Assembly (NCBI GenBank): GCA_027886175.1
Contig: JAJNNQ010000004.1
Span: 15,763,501-15,827,500, forward strand
Source of the DNA: Phylloscopus collybita
Lineage: Eukaryota; Chordata; Aves; Passeriformes; Phylloscopidae
DNA length: 64,000 nucleotides
Direction of reading: 5' to 3'
Position numbers and translations under genes: made by a program. This document shows, in pieces, positions 38,501 to 49,400 of this stretch. Within the stretch, counting starts at the first letter, position 1, and each line of letters starts with the position of its first letter. Below the pieces are notes generated by a model. That model made no database searches. It saw only the letters and a list, made by a program, of their open reading frames with translations, and was not told where the DNA came from.

Positions 38501-41500
38501 AACTGCAACACAGAGAGAAGGAGTGTTATCTCTGGCCCTTTTTTCTTGCAGTGGGTGGCAAGAACAGCAAGCCTGTTCATGCTCAGTGACAGATACTCAG
38601 GGTAACTTTTCTTAACTGACTATATTCCTGTTAGCTGTCTCTAACTTTCTAGAAATACTCAGTAGAAAGTGCAGGTGTGGTAACACAGATGAAAGTGAGA
38701 TTTTACTTGCACAGCTCCTGTACAGCATGACCTGTCCTGTTTCCTGTTCTTTGAGACTGAGGGAAAGGCAGAGAGAAGAGGGTGGCCAGCAGAACTGAAT
38801 TGTTCTGGGTGTACTTGGAAGGAATTACAAAGTGCCCAGCCAGGTCATAGACTCAGTCATAGGTGCAGTTTTTTACTGGCACATCTCTAGCAGATTACAA
38901 AATTTTCAGAAATACTTAGGTCCTGGCATCTATGATTTGCTTCCTCAGCAGGCAAAAGAGGTTAACCACACTGGAGAGATAGCTTCAGTGTAAAACATGA
39001 ACTCTACAGAACTTCATCTCTGTTCTTTAGCTTTACAAGCACTTCTCACTTAATTTGAATTTTTGGTTCACCTGACTAACTTGAACAGTTTTTCTTGATG
39101 ATGATGATGATTGTTTTCCAAAACCAAACACAGCCTCAGCCTTTAAGTCCTCATCTCTTCCTCATTATATTGGGCTCATTAAAAAGAACAGAGCAAGAAG
39201 TGAGATTTCTACACCTGAGCACTCCTATCAGCAAATAACTTCAAGCATGTTTTTAGTGCTCCACCATTGCCAGTTTACCTATGAGCAGTTACGTCACTGT
39301 GTGATTACAAACTCTCTTGTGGGGAAAATAAAAGAAGAAAAAGAAGATAAGAGAGCGTTTTCTGAAGATTTTCTGCAGTTTCACCCTCAGAATTAAGACA
39401 AGAGGTCTGCCTGACAAGCAGAAGGATGGATTTCCTATCCTGCTGATGAGCTGACCTTGTTTTCATCTCTCCTCTGTAGTCTAGCAGCATAAAATCATCA
39501 TTATTAGCATGTAGGAGTTCAGTGTTTCCAACAGACAAACTACAAGAGAGTTGTCTGTACTTCATTCCAGGACTTTTGCTTTCCAATTCAATGTTGTAAG
39601 TCCAGACATTTCCTGAGCTCAAAGCACGCCTATAGCTGTTTCCTAAGAAACTGCTTGTTGGGAATGGGGCAACATTTTCCGATGTCTTTCTGTTATATCC
39701 CCAGATTCAAAAACTAGCTTTTAGGATTTTCCATTAAAAAGCTGAAGAAAAGAAAAAAAAAGCAAAGGTTTCCACAACAATTACAGCAGAAAGTAATCCT
39801 CCTGCACAAGCATCTATGGAAATTTCTGATTTTATTTTGCAACTTTAGCTCTATTAGATGGAGCTATGAACTAACCCCTATATTGCTTGACTGCTGTTAC
39901 CATTCATTATTCACGTTGCTATTCTGCCTGGAGGACCCAGTCAATGACTACAGTTCTTTTGATAAACCCTGAATAAGTCTGGAGTATAAACACAACCCCT
40001 AATCTGACCTCAAAAGTCTGGAGTTTCAGAGTTTGGCCAAATACACCTTTTTCCACTTCTCTTGAGATTTTCTTCTTATGTTGTTACATCTGTGCTCCAT
40101 CTAATAGCTAAATAATAAATAGATAACGGGAAACTAAAGAAGCTCTGGTGTTTAACTCTACAACAACTCAGTTAATTCATAGTTAAATCTCTTCTGCACT
40201 CTGTGAATTGCAGCCATGGTACTCTGTCATGCACTTTCATAAAAGCCTGCAAGAAGAGAGCACATCATGGGCCCCCATACTACCTCTATATGATGGAAAA
40301 GGAAAAAAAAACCCAAAACAACAAACCTTGCATTTGAGGGTCTTTGGGCTTTCTTATATTTCTGGGTTTCTTTCTGCTTGACTTCAAATTCTCCTCTGTG
40401 TGCTGACATGCAGGAACTTCTCAGTTCTGTACATTGTAAAAGCAGTGAAATCTGGTCTCTATTTTTATTTGCAGTAAAAGCAAAGGTTTGAAAAAAATTC
40501 TTTGAAATTGTGTATGACAGCTTATCATGAACACCACTGTTATCCTGTCAGAGAAAACAGAGTAATTTTAATTCCAACAGAAGAGTATAAGAACTGGACA
40601 GATTCTCATTTAAATTATATGGCATAGATACTGAGCAGTTACTTGGTCTACCTGATATACTGTAGCACAACTGAGCTCAAAGGAGGTCTTAGTATTTAAT
40701 CTGCAGATTAATATTTTATTCATATTTAGAAATACTCCCAAAATTATCCAAGATATTAATAGAAAGAGACTGATGCAATAAAAAAGCAAGTTGTTTTCCA
40801 AATCCCTCTCACAAAAATCTACTACAGACTGACTGCAGATTACTGAAACATATGAAATAGTAATAGCTTCAGATGCCTTAGATGAAATCCATGGAACAAA
40901 TCTATATTAAAAGATTTGGGTCAGAAAATGTAACAAGTCTGTACAGAGGTTTCTGAAGAAAAATGGCAGTGCCTGTGTGAATTTGTATGAAACTTTTGTA
41001 TTTATAGTTATCCCAAAGAGGGAAACAGAGGAACTGTTCTTGAAGTTATATTCCTGGGCTGAATGGTGTCCTGAGATGGCCAAGAGAAGTATATGAAGTA
41101 TTGTAACCCATGTTGTACACTGGAACTTGCTTTTCTCTGTTTCACTAAATGCTACTTTTTCCCGTCCCATTTTCAAATGGGGAGGGGTGGTCATATGTGC
41201 AACTGCTGTGCATACAATATCATACCAAGACAAGGTTGAAGGCAAACTCTGTGTTAGACAGTTAAGCAACCAAAATTCAGAAGTAACAGTCTCTCACCTG
41301 GGTGGTCACTATAATAAATCTGTTAGGTTTATACTCTTACAGTACTTTCCATTTGGTCCCTGTATTCCTTGTGGTTAGACTAGTACTCAGCTGTACCAGC
41401 TTTTCCACATTGTCTCTCCTTTACTGCTGCTTTTCCATATTATCTTCCCTTTACTGAATGGTTTTCCCCAGGCTCTACTGAGTGCTTTCAGTGTAATATC

Positions 41501-42335
41501 CTTGCTCCGTTCTTGGGATTGTTTACTTCTCCTGGGCTTTTCTGAGGCACAAATCAAAATTTCACACCAGAACCAAAGAAGAACAGATTTTGTGTTTTGA
41601 CCTCAAATGATTGTGTGCCTGCCCTGCCAAATGCTGAGCTAGTTGGCCAGATCCCCTAAATAACACGTGTTGAGGTAGGCATAGCAAGAGGCAATCCACA
41701 AGGACAAGTGCAGGAATATGCAGAATCCCCCCCATGAAGAAAAGGTACCTAAGCTGAAACAATGGCAGAAAAAGGAAGCCCTCCTTCTCTTTGGCACATA
41801 GAATGTCCTAGTGAATAGGAGGATGTGATATTTCCCTACAGACAGACTCTACACCTTCCAGGGCTTGTGGTCCGTTCTTCTTGGTTTGGGTAAAGGAGCA
41901 GGATTCACTCCTTTCTTTTGGAATGCAATCACTAACAGAAGAGAAGGAGGTGATGCTCCTAACTTTTTACTGGAAGTAATAGGAGTAAAAGGGGAACATG
42001 CATAGTCCAATTCTTCTCCACCTAGGAGAAAAAAGGTACTGTCCTAGAAGGTTTACTAGTTTTCTCTGAGTTAGGAGAGACATTATTTTCCCGGTTCATG
42101 GAAAATTAATAAAAAATATGTGACACAAGGGGTCTGAAGACAAATGTCCATAAAGGGAAACATTGAAAATATCATTAATAAACCTTGACTGCCCATCTGC
42201 TGATAACTTCTCCTTCCCAACCCTTCCACTCCCAGCAGCTTAATTTTTCTAGTCTTGGTGAAAAAGAAGTACTTTTGTTCCTCATCTATTCACAGAAATT
42301 TTGTGCAGTGCCTCCTATGCCTGGAGCACTGGAAT
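35553..42335. other. Non-coding unique sequence, about 6.8 kb
   Basis: No gene recognised. Frames of up to 109 codons at 35553-35940 overlap on both strands. The frame at 39305-39622 minus (105 codons) and those at 40907-41378 lack domains or exon-like borders. The only repeat noticed is a small diverged duplication at 41399-41458. Confidence 0.5.
41399..41458 (+). repeat. Diverged tandem duplication, about 30-bp unit
   Basis: Two adjoining units share GCTTTTCCA at their starts and CCTTTACTG near their ends, with several mismatches between. It is pyrimidine-rich and has no coding role. Confidence 0.6.
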
Positions 42336-42394
42336 AGAAAGATACAGGCTCTCTGGGAAGAATAAGCAGGGGAGATGAAGAGAGGGTGTCACTC

Positions 42395-42853
42395 ACCATG
42401 TCAGTGACTGGCTGGAGTGTGTGGAGCTCTGCCTGGGGATGGATGATGTGCCAGGATTAAAGGAATGGCAGAGACAGGGGGCATGAGTTATCCATAGGCA
42501 TGTGGGAACTACCTCATGTTCACAAGCCCTGGTCCTCATAGAGGACTTCAACCACCCTATTACCTTTTGGGAGGACAATACAGCAGGACATTAAGCAACC
42601 CAGGAGTTTCCTGGAATGCCTTAATGGTAATTTCCTTCTCCAAGTGATAGAGAAGCAAACAAGGAGAGGTGCTGTGCTGGACCTTGTTCTCTCCAAGAAG
42701 GAGGGGCTGGTGTGGGATGTGAAGCTCAAGGACAGCCTGGGCTGCAGGGACCATGAAATGGTGGTGTTTTGGATCTTTAGGGCAGTGAGGAAGGGCAAAG
42801 CAAGCCCTGGACTTCAGAGGAGATGTCTCGGCCTAGAGAGATCTGCTTGGTAG
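42395..42853 (+). pseudogene. CR1 ORF2, endonuclease part, broken
   Basis: Translated pieces match the C-terminal half of the CR1 apurinic-like endonuclease. A DWLECVELCLG segment lies near 42405. An EDFNHP segment near 42541 stands where intact elements have GDFN, so the first residue of that metal-site motif is changed. An RDHEMV segment has its histidine codon at 42752-42754, where intact elements have SDHxMV, so the catalytic histidine is kept but the serine before it is lost. Stops and frame changes lie between the pieces, for example around 42590-42640. Only the last part, 42644-42853, is open for 69 codons. The protein nicked target DNA for target-primed reverse transcription when intact. 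Confidence 0.85.
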
Positions 42854-43099
42854 AGTGCCATGGAGTAAAGCCCTGGAGGGAAAGAAGACCCCAGGAAAAC
42901 AGGTTAATGTTCAAGAATCACCTCCTTCAGGAGCCTCCCAATGAACAGGAAGCCAGGTGAAAACCTTAGGAGGTGTGCACAGATGAACATGGAGCTTCTG
43001 GACAGATTCAAACATGAACACAAGATGCTTGGAGCAAGGACAAATAGCCTGGGAAGAGTATGGAGAGATTGAATATCCAGGGATTAGATTAGGAAAGCT

Positions 43100-43775
43100 A
43101 AATCACTGATAGAATTCAATTTGACCGGGGACATCAAGGGCAGCAAGAAAAGCTTCTATAGGTACAGTGGTGATAAAGGAAGACTAGGAAAAATGTGGGC
43201 CTTCTCCAGAAGGAAAAAGGAGAAGGCTCTGGTTAGCCAGAACATGGCTGAGGTACTCAGTGATCTTTTTGCCTCGAGGTTCACCAGCAAGTTCTCCAGC
43301 CACACCATCCAAATTGCAGAAGGTAAAGGCAGAGATAGGAAGAAGGAAGACCCTGAGCCTACTGCAGGAGAAGATCAGATACAAGAACATCTAAGGAACC
43401 TAAAGGTACACAAGTCTGTGGGATCTGATGAGACAATCTCAGTTTAAGCCACTATCAATTACATTTGAAATGGTTTGGCAGTCCTGTGAATGGAAAAGGG
43501 GAACTATAACCCTGATTTTTAAGAAGATATGGGGAAATACAGACCAATCACTGCGACCTCAGAGCCTGACAAGATATTGGAGCAGAAATTATGCTAGGGC
43601 AGATGAAAGGATAAGCAGTAACAGCCAACATGGCTTCACTAATGACAAACCATGCCTAACAAATTTGGTGGCCTTTTACTACAGGGTTACAGCACTGGTA
43701 GATAAGGGAAGAGCAACCAGCATCATTTACCTGGACTTGAGTGAAGCATTTCAGACTGTCCTGCATGACAACCCA
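43100..43775 (+). pseudogene. CR1 ORF2, linker and N-terminal reverse transcriptase, broken
   Basis: The frame at 43121-43447 keeps the linker between endonuclease and reverse transcriptase (KSFYRY, FASRFTSKFSSH, HLRNLKVHKSVGSDE). A frame change near 43430-43440 moves the reading to another frame that continues with SNSQHGFTNDKPCLTNLVAF and the motif A region IIYLDLSEAFQTV. The motif A aspartate in YLDLSEAF is present, but the second aspartate position has become glutamine. The catalytic FADD motif C is absent because the sequence jumps to the element's C-terminal part just after this point. Confidence 0.88.
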
Positions 43776-44215
43776 GGTGTGAGAAGCTTAACATGCCTTG
43801 GCAGTTGTGTACTCGCAGCAGAGAAAGCCAGCTGCATCCTGGGCTGCATCAAAACAGCGGCCAGCCAGGCAAAGAAGGTCATTCTTCCCCTCTATTCCAT
43901 TCTTGTGGGATCCCATCTGGAGCACTGTATCCCTCTGGGACACATGGACATGCTGGAGGAAGTCCACAGGACTTATAGAACATTTCCCCACTGAAGAGTG
44001 TCTAAGAGAGATGGTTGCTCAGAATGGAGAAGAGAAGGTTCCAGGGAGAATTTAGAGCAGCCTTCCAACACCCAAAGGAGCTACAGGAAAGCTGGAGAGG
44101 GACTGCTGTGTAGTGATAGATAAAGAGGTAATGACTTTAAACTAAAATAGGGTAGATAGATATAAGAAAGAAATTCTTTACTGTGAGGCAGGTGAAGTAC
44201 TGGAAAAAAATTTCC
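43776..44215 (+). pseudogene. CR1 ORF2, C-terminal part, broken
   Basis: After the deletion junction the CR1 C-terminal region resumes at the KLNM segment (about 43786). An apparent one-base insertion near 43802-43806 is followed by LAAEKASCILGCIK, then VILPLYSILVGSHLEHC, a block conserved in CR1 ORF2 C-termini. A stop at 43992-43994 and further stops interrupt the remaining EHFPTEECLREM and RYKKEILYC pieces. The function of this C-terminal region in CR1 is not well defined. Confidence 0.8.
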
Positions 44216-44375
44216 TGATAAATTGTGGATGCCCCCAACCTTGGAAGTGTTAAGGCCAGGTTGGATGGGGCTTGGAGTAATCTGGCCTTGCAGAAGGCAT
44301 CCATATCCAAGGCTGGGAGCTGAATTAGATGATCTCTTGAATCCACTCCAAAACAAACTATTCTATGATTCTATG

Positions 44376-46017
44376 CTTAACGGTGGCAAATTTGGAAAAT
44401 GCCGAATGATGGCAGTAGGAAAGACAAAGCAAAGGTCTTGTATAGAAAAACTTACTGAAAACAACTCATTATTTTGGGAGAGTGAATTACTATTTTTGCT
44501 GGAGTGAATTATTATTTTTACTATCTTGTCAATCTTTTGCCTTTGAAAAGAATTATAAGCATGAGGCCTAAACACTGATGAATCATTTGTGAAACAAAGA
44601 TGCTTTGCAGTGATGCTTTGAACATGCAATTCTGTTCAAATATACGTGCTCCCCACAGACGATTAATCTGAGGATCAAGGCCTGTGATCACAAATTTCCC
44701 TTAAGGTTGCTTGTTTCAACTTGTTTCAACTATGCTTTTTAGCACATAAATATATTGCAGGTTGCTAAGTCAGAAAGTAGTGCTACTAGCAGCATGTCAC
44801 ACTGTGAACATCACATAAGAAAAGGCAAAGTTGCTCCTCAAGTCACACTGCCTTACATTAATAAACCTTGAAAATTAGTTTATAAACACTGGGAAGAAGA
44901 TAGGGAAGAAGATGAATGAAAAGACAAAGGCCATTAGTAGTAGTAGTAGCTGATGCTTTCCCAAGGCAGCAACTTCAAGAATGAATTCCCTCTTTAGTCC
45001 TCACTCCTTTCCACCATTATCCTTGTCATTGATGAATTTGTTGTCATGCCATATTTCCAAGTAGGACATCATAAAGTGTCCACTCATCCAAGAGTGCATC
45101 ATGACAGGGGAAAATATTCTTTTCAATAAAAATCAAAAAGGAGTCACAACAAAAGATAAAAAATTAGGACCTACTACTACAGTATTAAAAGTACACTTAA
45201 AAATCTTATTAGCAATTGTCCTTTATCATGCTGCTCCCCTTCACTGTGTGCGTTGTTTGCTGCATGGTAAGTTTCAAAAGCTATTTTCCAGGAGCTTTTC
45301 AGCAGATGTGATAATTACAAGATGTGCCATAATAGGATTTTGACGTTTACCTTTTCCCTTAATTTCATTTTTACTACCTTTCTGTTAAAGACAGAAAGGA
45401 CTGAGGCCATAAACTGCACAAACTCCACATCTTATGTGGCAGCCTATATAGGAAAAGGCAAAATTATTTAAATTTTCAATCAAATGGGCAGAAATAAAAT
45501 ATTTACCACTACTTCAATTGAAGCATTTAAAGGCTCCCTTGTGGGATTTCTTCTCACCTCCTTCTAATCTGTAATTTTGGTAGTAACGCTAAATTAGACT
45601 TTGTAGGAAATTTTCATGTCCAAAATTAGATCAGGTTAATAATAGGACTCTAAAGCAATTCAAGGTTGTTTCTCTCCATCTTTCCCTTGGAGCTTTTAGA
45701 AGTTCCTTCACTCAAAGAATCAGGCTCTGTGGCATGATTAATTCTTGCTGGCAAGAAACAAGAATGCTATGACACTTGCCAATCAGGAGGGAGAAAGGTG
45801 GGAAATAGTCACTCATCTGCTCTGAAAGAAGGATTTCTGTAGCTAAGGATGTGAATATTAATAAATCAAAACCGGAATTGACAATTAGAGTAGACAGTCT
45901 GTGGACAAAGCAGCAGATGTGGCTATTCTTCTTAGCTAAAAAAGAGGATCTTGAGCAAAGGCGCTGTACTTCTCCTCTGCCCCATCCCCCTCTCCCTCGG
46001 AATATGACATTGTGAAT
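44376..46017. other. Non-coding unique sequence
   Basis: AT-rich DNA with no gene or repeat family recognised. It contains a five-copy TAG microsatellite (44935-44949) and a 10-base direct repeat, CTTGTTTCAA, occurring twice in tandem near 44709-44728. Confidence 0.5.
44935..44949. repeat. (TAG)5 microsatellite
   Basis: Five exact TAG units. Confidence 0.85.
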
Positions 46018-46041
46018 ACACACACAAACACACACACACAC
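46018..46041. repeat. (AC)n microsatellite
   Basis: Twelve AC-type dinucleotides, one of which is AA. The cysteine/valine-rich frames on the minus strand at this place come from the repeat. Confidence 0.9.
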
Positions 46042-46327
46042 TTATCACCAGGGAAGCAAATTCGTTGAGTGGCAGAGAAAGAGAATACAACCTGCAAAAC
46101 ACAGGGAGAAGTGGAGAGAAGGACATATGGTGATGTTTTGCTGTGCTTGATATTGTCTTGACATGAAAGACAACTCTACAGGAGGATTTGCAATGCCCAT
46201 CAACGTGCAAAAGGCAGCTTTCAGCTAAGCAGTTCTGATAGCATTCAGTGGCTAACAGGCATGGAGAAGTGTAGGCCACCTGGGGTCATTGAATATTAAA
46301 TTCAATCCTGGTTGTCTCTCCTACACT

Positions 46328-46351
46328 GGGGGGCGGGGGCGGGGAGGAGGG
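46328..46351 (+). other. G-quadruplex motif
   Basis: The plus strand has G runs of 6, 5, 4 and 3 bases separated by loops of 1, 1 and 4 bases, which satisfies the usual four-run G-quadruplex rule. It lies 9 bases before an A/C-only tract. No gene or promoter is recognisable next to it. Confidence 0.75.
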
Positions 46352-46360
46352 AAACAACCG

Positions 46361-46425
46361 AAAAAAAAAAAAAACACCCAAAAAAACCACAAAACAAAAC
46401 AAAACAAAACAAAAAACCCACAACA
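46361..46425 (+). repeat. A/C-only low-complexity tract, AAAAC-type
   Basis: Sixty-five bases without G or T, with a 14-base A run followed by repeated AAAAC units. It is the same class as the tracts at 805-867, 29563-29736 and 52006-52119. Confidence 0.92.
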
Positions 46426-49400
46426 GAAACAAAATAAAACCAATGAGCCTTGAGCACAGAAAACCAAACAAATCTGCAGGTTTTTCTTACGTAATTAGTT
46501 ATTTAACTTCTGTTACTACTTCTGGTTAAGATTTTGTGCTCAAACCTAGAAGCTTTCACATCAGTTTCATACTTCTGTGTGAGATGTCACAGGATAATAA
46601 AAGACCCAATGGCAAAACTTCAGGAGATGAGGCAGGGGGAAGGGAAATTCTATTCCCATCTGAACTGTTGAAAGTACTTGCTCCAGTTGCTCTTGTCGAA
46701 TTATTTTGCATCAGAGCTCTTTCCGTGTTGCAAGACACTCAGCACAGAACAAACCAGGCTTCCCTGCAATCAGGAGAATTTTAAAGGCTTCTGGACACCA
46801 CAGGTTACAGAGCTGGGTAAGAGTTTTTAATGAGCTGTGCCTAAGTAAAAGCCAACATATGTTTTTTGTTTTAACTGTGGTGTGGCTCAGGTGGGAAGCA
46901 GATTTCAACATATAAAGGCAAGAGCATTTGGCTTTACAGCTAACCACTGCTTCTCATAATACTAATATCTGAAGCCTTATTCTTACACTAGGATTTAATT
47001 CTGAAACCAGGGATTTTTATGCAGGTAGAATTTTGCATATCTATATACTATGCATTCAAACTGATTCCATTAACTTTGCTTTATTAGTGTAAAGATTTCA
47101 GGCTTTTGAAAGTCACAGCTCATGGAAAGTCTCTCTTTTTAATGTTTTTTGAGCTAGATAATTATACTTTCTAAAGCTACTACTAGTAGTAGTTGTACTA
47201 CATAATAATCATCATCCTCAATACTAACATATTACCACTTTTGCATCTTGAAAACAACTTCAAAGCACTGCCCATGAGATCAGAGCAAGTCCCCTTATTT
47301 CTGTTTTATAAACTAAGAAGTTCAGGCAAGGAATTAAGGTTTTACTATTTTACATCTATCTTAGTTGCTGAAAATAGTTTACCTTCTTTTTCTCTACTGT
47401 TTCTACTCATTCAGCTCCAAAATATCAAAATCTCTGCTAGTGAAATTTTCAAGCTAGTGAGCCAGCATTGCTAAACTCAAGTTTTTGATGCATCTTTCCT
47501 GATTTCAAAAGTATTTTATATTGCCTTTTCTTTTTGCAAACCTATAATGTGTTCAGCAGTTTCCAGCAGCAAAAGTGAAATTTCACTTCTGTATCTCCTT
47601 TGGTCTAGAAAGAACTTCTGACTGTTACTGATCTTGCCCTGAAAATTATTGAGCCTGAGGAGCTATTAATAAATTATGTGCTGTCCTTTGCACAAATGCT
47701 TACCAGAAAGACAGTTCTTGTTAGGAGGAACTGCACTGTACAATTTTGGTAATGCTTTTGAGGAACATCTCTTTCACTGGAGTTTAGGACTAGTTTGATA
47801 TAGCTTGAGGTTCATGGTGTTTCTCACTGGAATCTGCAGCAGGCATGCATGAGACAACATTCTCTTTACATGCTTGAATTCTTCAGAGGCCTAAATTCAA
47901 AACTTAGGCGAAAAAATGTTTTCATTTTGCTCTGTTTGTATTTCTGCATTTCTCCCTACTTTTGGTATGTCATCCTTAAACTGTAGTACTGGATTTTGAA
48001 AGTATTCAGAGGATTGTGCTTGCATGGCATCTGTTTGACAATGTAAAAATGTGTTTTGCCATAAATTCTTGCCTTGAATCAAAATCTATAGTATTTAGAT
48101 GTCAGTGGCTTTCTTCAGATATAACCTAGCAAACACCACAGTATTTTGCTGTGGAACAGGTTGACTGGCTTGATTGTCACCAGCTTGTTCTTGAGCTGGT
48201 AATTCTGTGTTATTTAAGCTGTAGTTTATCTTATGGAATACCAATATTAATGATACTTATTTCCATTTGAAAGAAACAAATTACAGACAGATTACATACT
48301 AAGACATATAATGTAATGGGGGAAAAAAGGGGGGCATCTTTAGGATATAAACAACACAGGCATTTCATCATTTCATGATCTTAAAACATGTCTTTGTTTT
48401 CTCCTGTTTTCCCTCCTGTAGCACTGTAGTCCTGTACCTCATGAAATGACAAGAGTGTGAGCTAATGCCCCATACGTTACTGGTATGCAAAAGAAAATTA
48501 GACTGTGAATGTTGCAACATATTCCAATATAACAGATAATACATTTTATAGTCACTTGTTTATTTCATTGTTCAAGTGAATATTTGCCTCTGGCTCAGAG
48601 AGAGTGACTCTTCAGCCAGTAGTGTCCTTTGGCAGCCTCAGACAAAAACAGCCTTCTTGGCAAGGGAGACATATTCCACCGTGCATGAATTGTAAACTGC
48701 TCTGCTTGTTGCACAGCCCGCACAGCCCAGCCCCAGGTCCCTGCTGCAGCCAGAGCACAGGGCAGAAGCTGCACAGACACACACAGCTGCAGGGACAGTC
48801 AAGAATGTCGTTTAAGGCCCAGTGAGCAGGGTGAAGATCGAGACATTGATCAGGCACCCCGGTTTCGCCTCTATGAATCATTCACTTTTTGGTGTCTGAA
48901 ACATCCTACAGTCATTAACTCCCTGGGGCTGAAAAGAGTAGCACAAAATACATCTTGCAGCCATTATTTATTTAGGGCCTGATTAGATGTGACTTTCTGC
49001 ACTCAAATTTCCTTCTGCAACCATAAAAATTAGAAGTTTAATTTACTGGGAAATTATTTTTATTTCAGTTTAAACTGGCTGAAAATTCAGACTGGTGTTC
49101 AGGTATTTGCATGGGAATCTCTCTCACCATGCTTGAGCCTTCCTTCTTCCCTCCCTCATGTGCTGGAAATCTGATGACTGTAAAAATTTATTTTGAGACT
49201 TTCTGAAAACATTCAAAAAGGAAAAGAAGCTAGTGTGGAAAACATGTCCAATAACATATCAATGAACTTGAATGAAGCCATGAGATGCAGTATAGTGTCA
49301 TACACAGTTGCCCTTACTCTTTAACCAAGCAGGAGCTGTCATATCTGCCAGTCCTATGAAATTAATTGTGAATTTTCTTGGGATTAGTTTAATTCCATGT

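Larger units (their letters stand above)
42336..44375 (+). mobile_element. CR1 LINE copy, 5'-truncated and internally deleted
   Basis: About 2 kb of a chicken-repeat-1 type non-LTR retrotransposon. It is truncated inside ORF2 at its 5' end, the usual state of CR1 copies. It then runs through endonuclease and reverse-transcriptase remains and a CR1-like end region with GAAATTCTTTACTGTGAGG near 44169. It ends in two ATTCTATG-type units (44360-44375), the hallmark CR1 terminus. A deletion near 43770-43785 joins the reverse-transcriptase motif A region directly to the C-terminal part of ORF2, removing several hundred bases. Multiple stops and frameshifts make the copy dead. No target-site duplication is evident, as is usual for CR1. 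The left boundary is placed where recognisable ORF2 sequence begins and could be tens of bases off. Confidence 0.93.
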
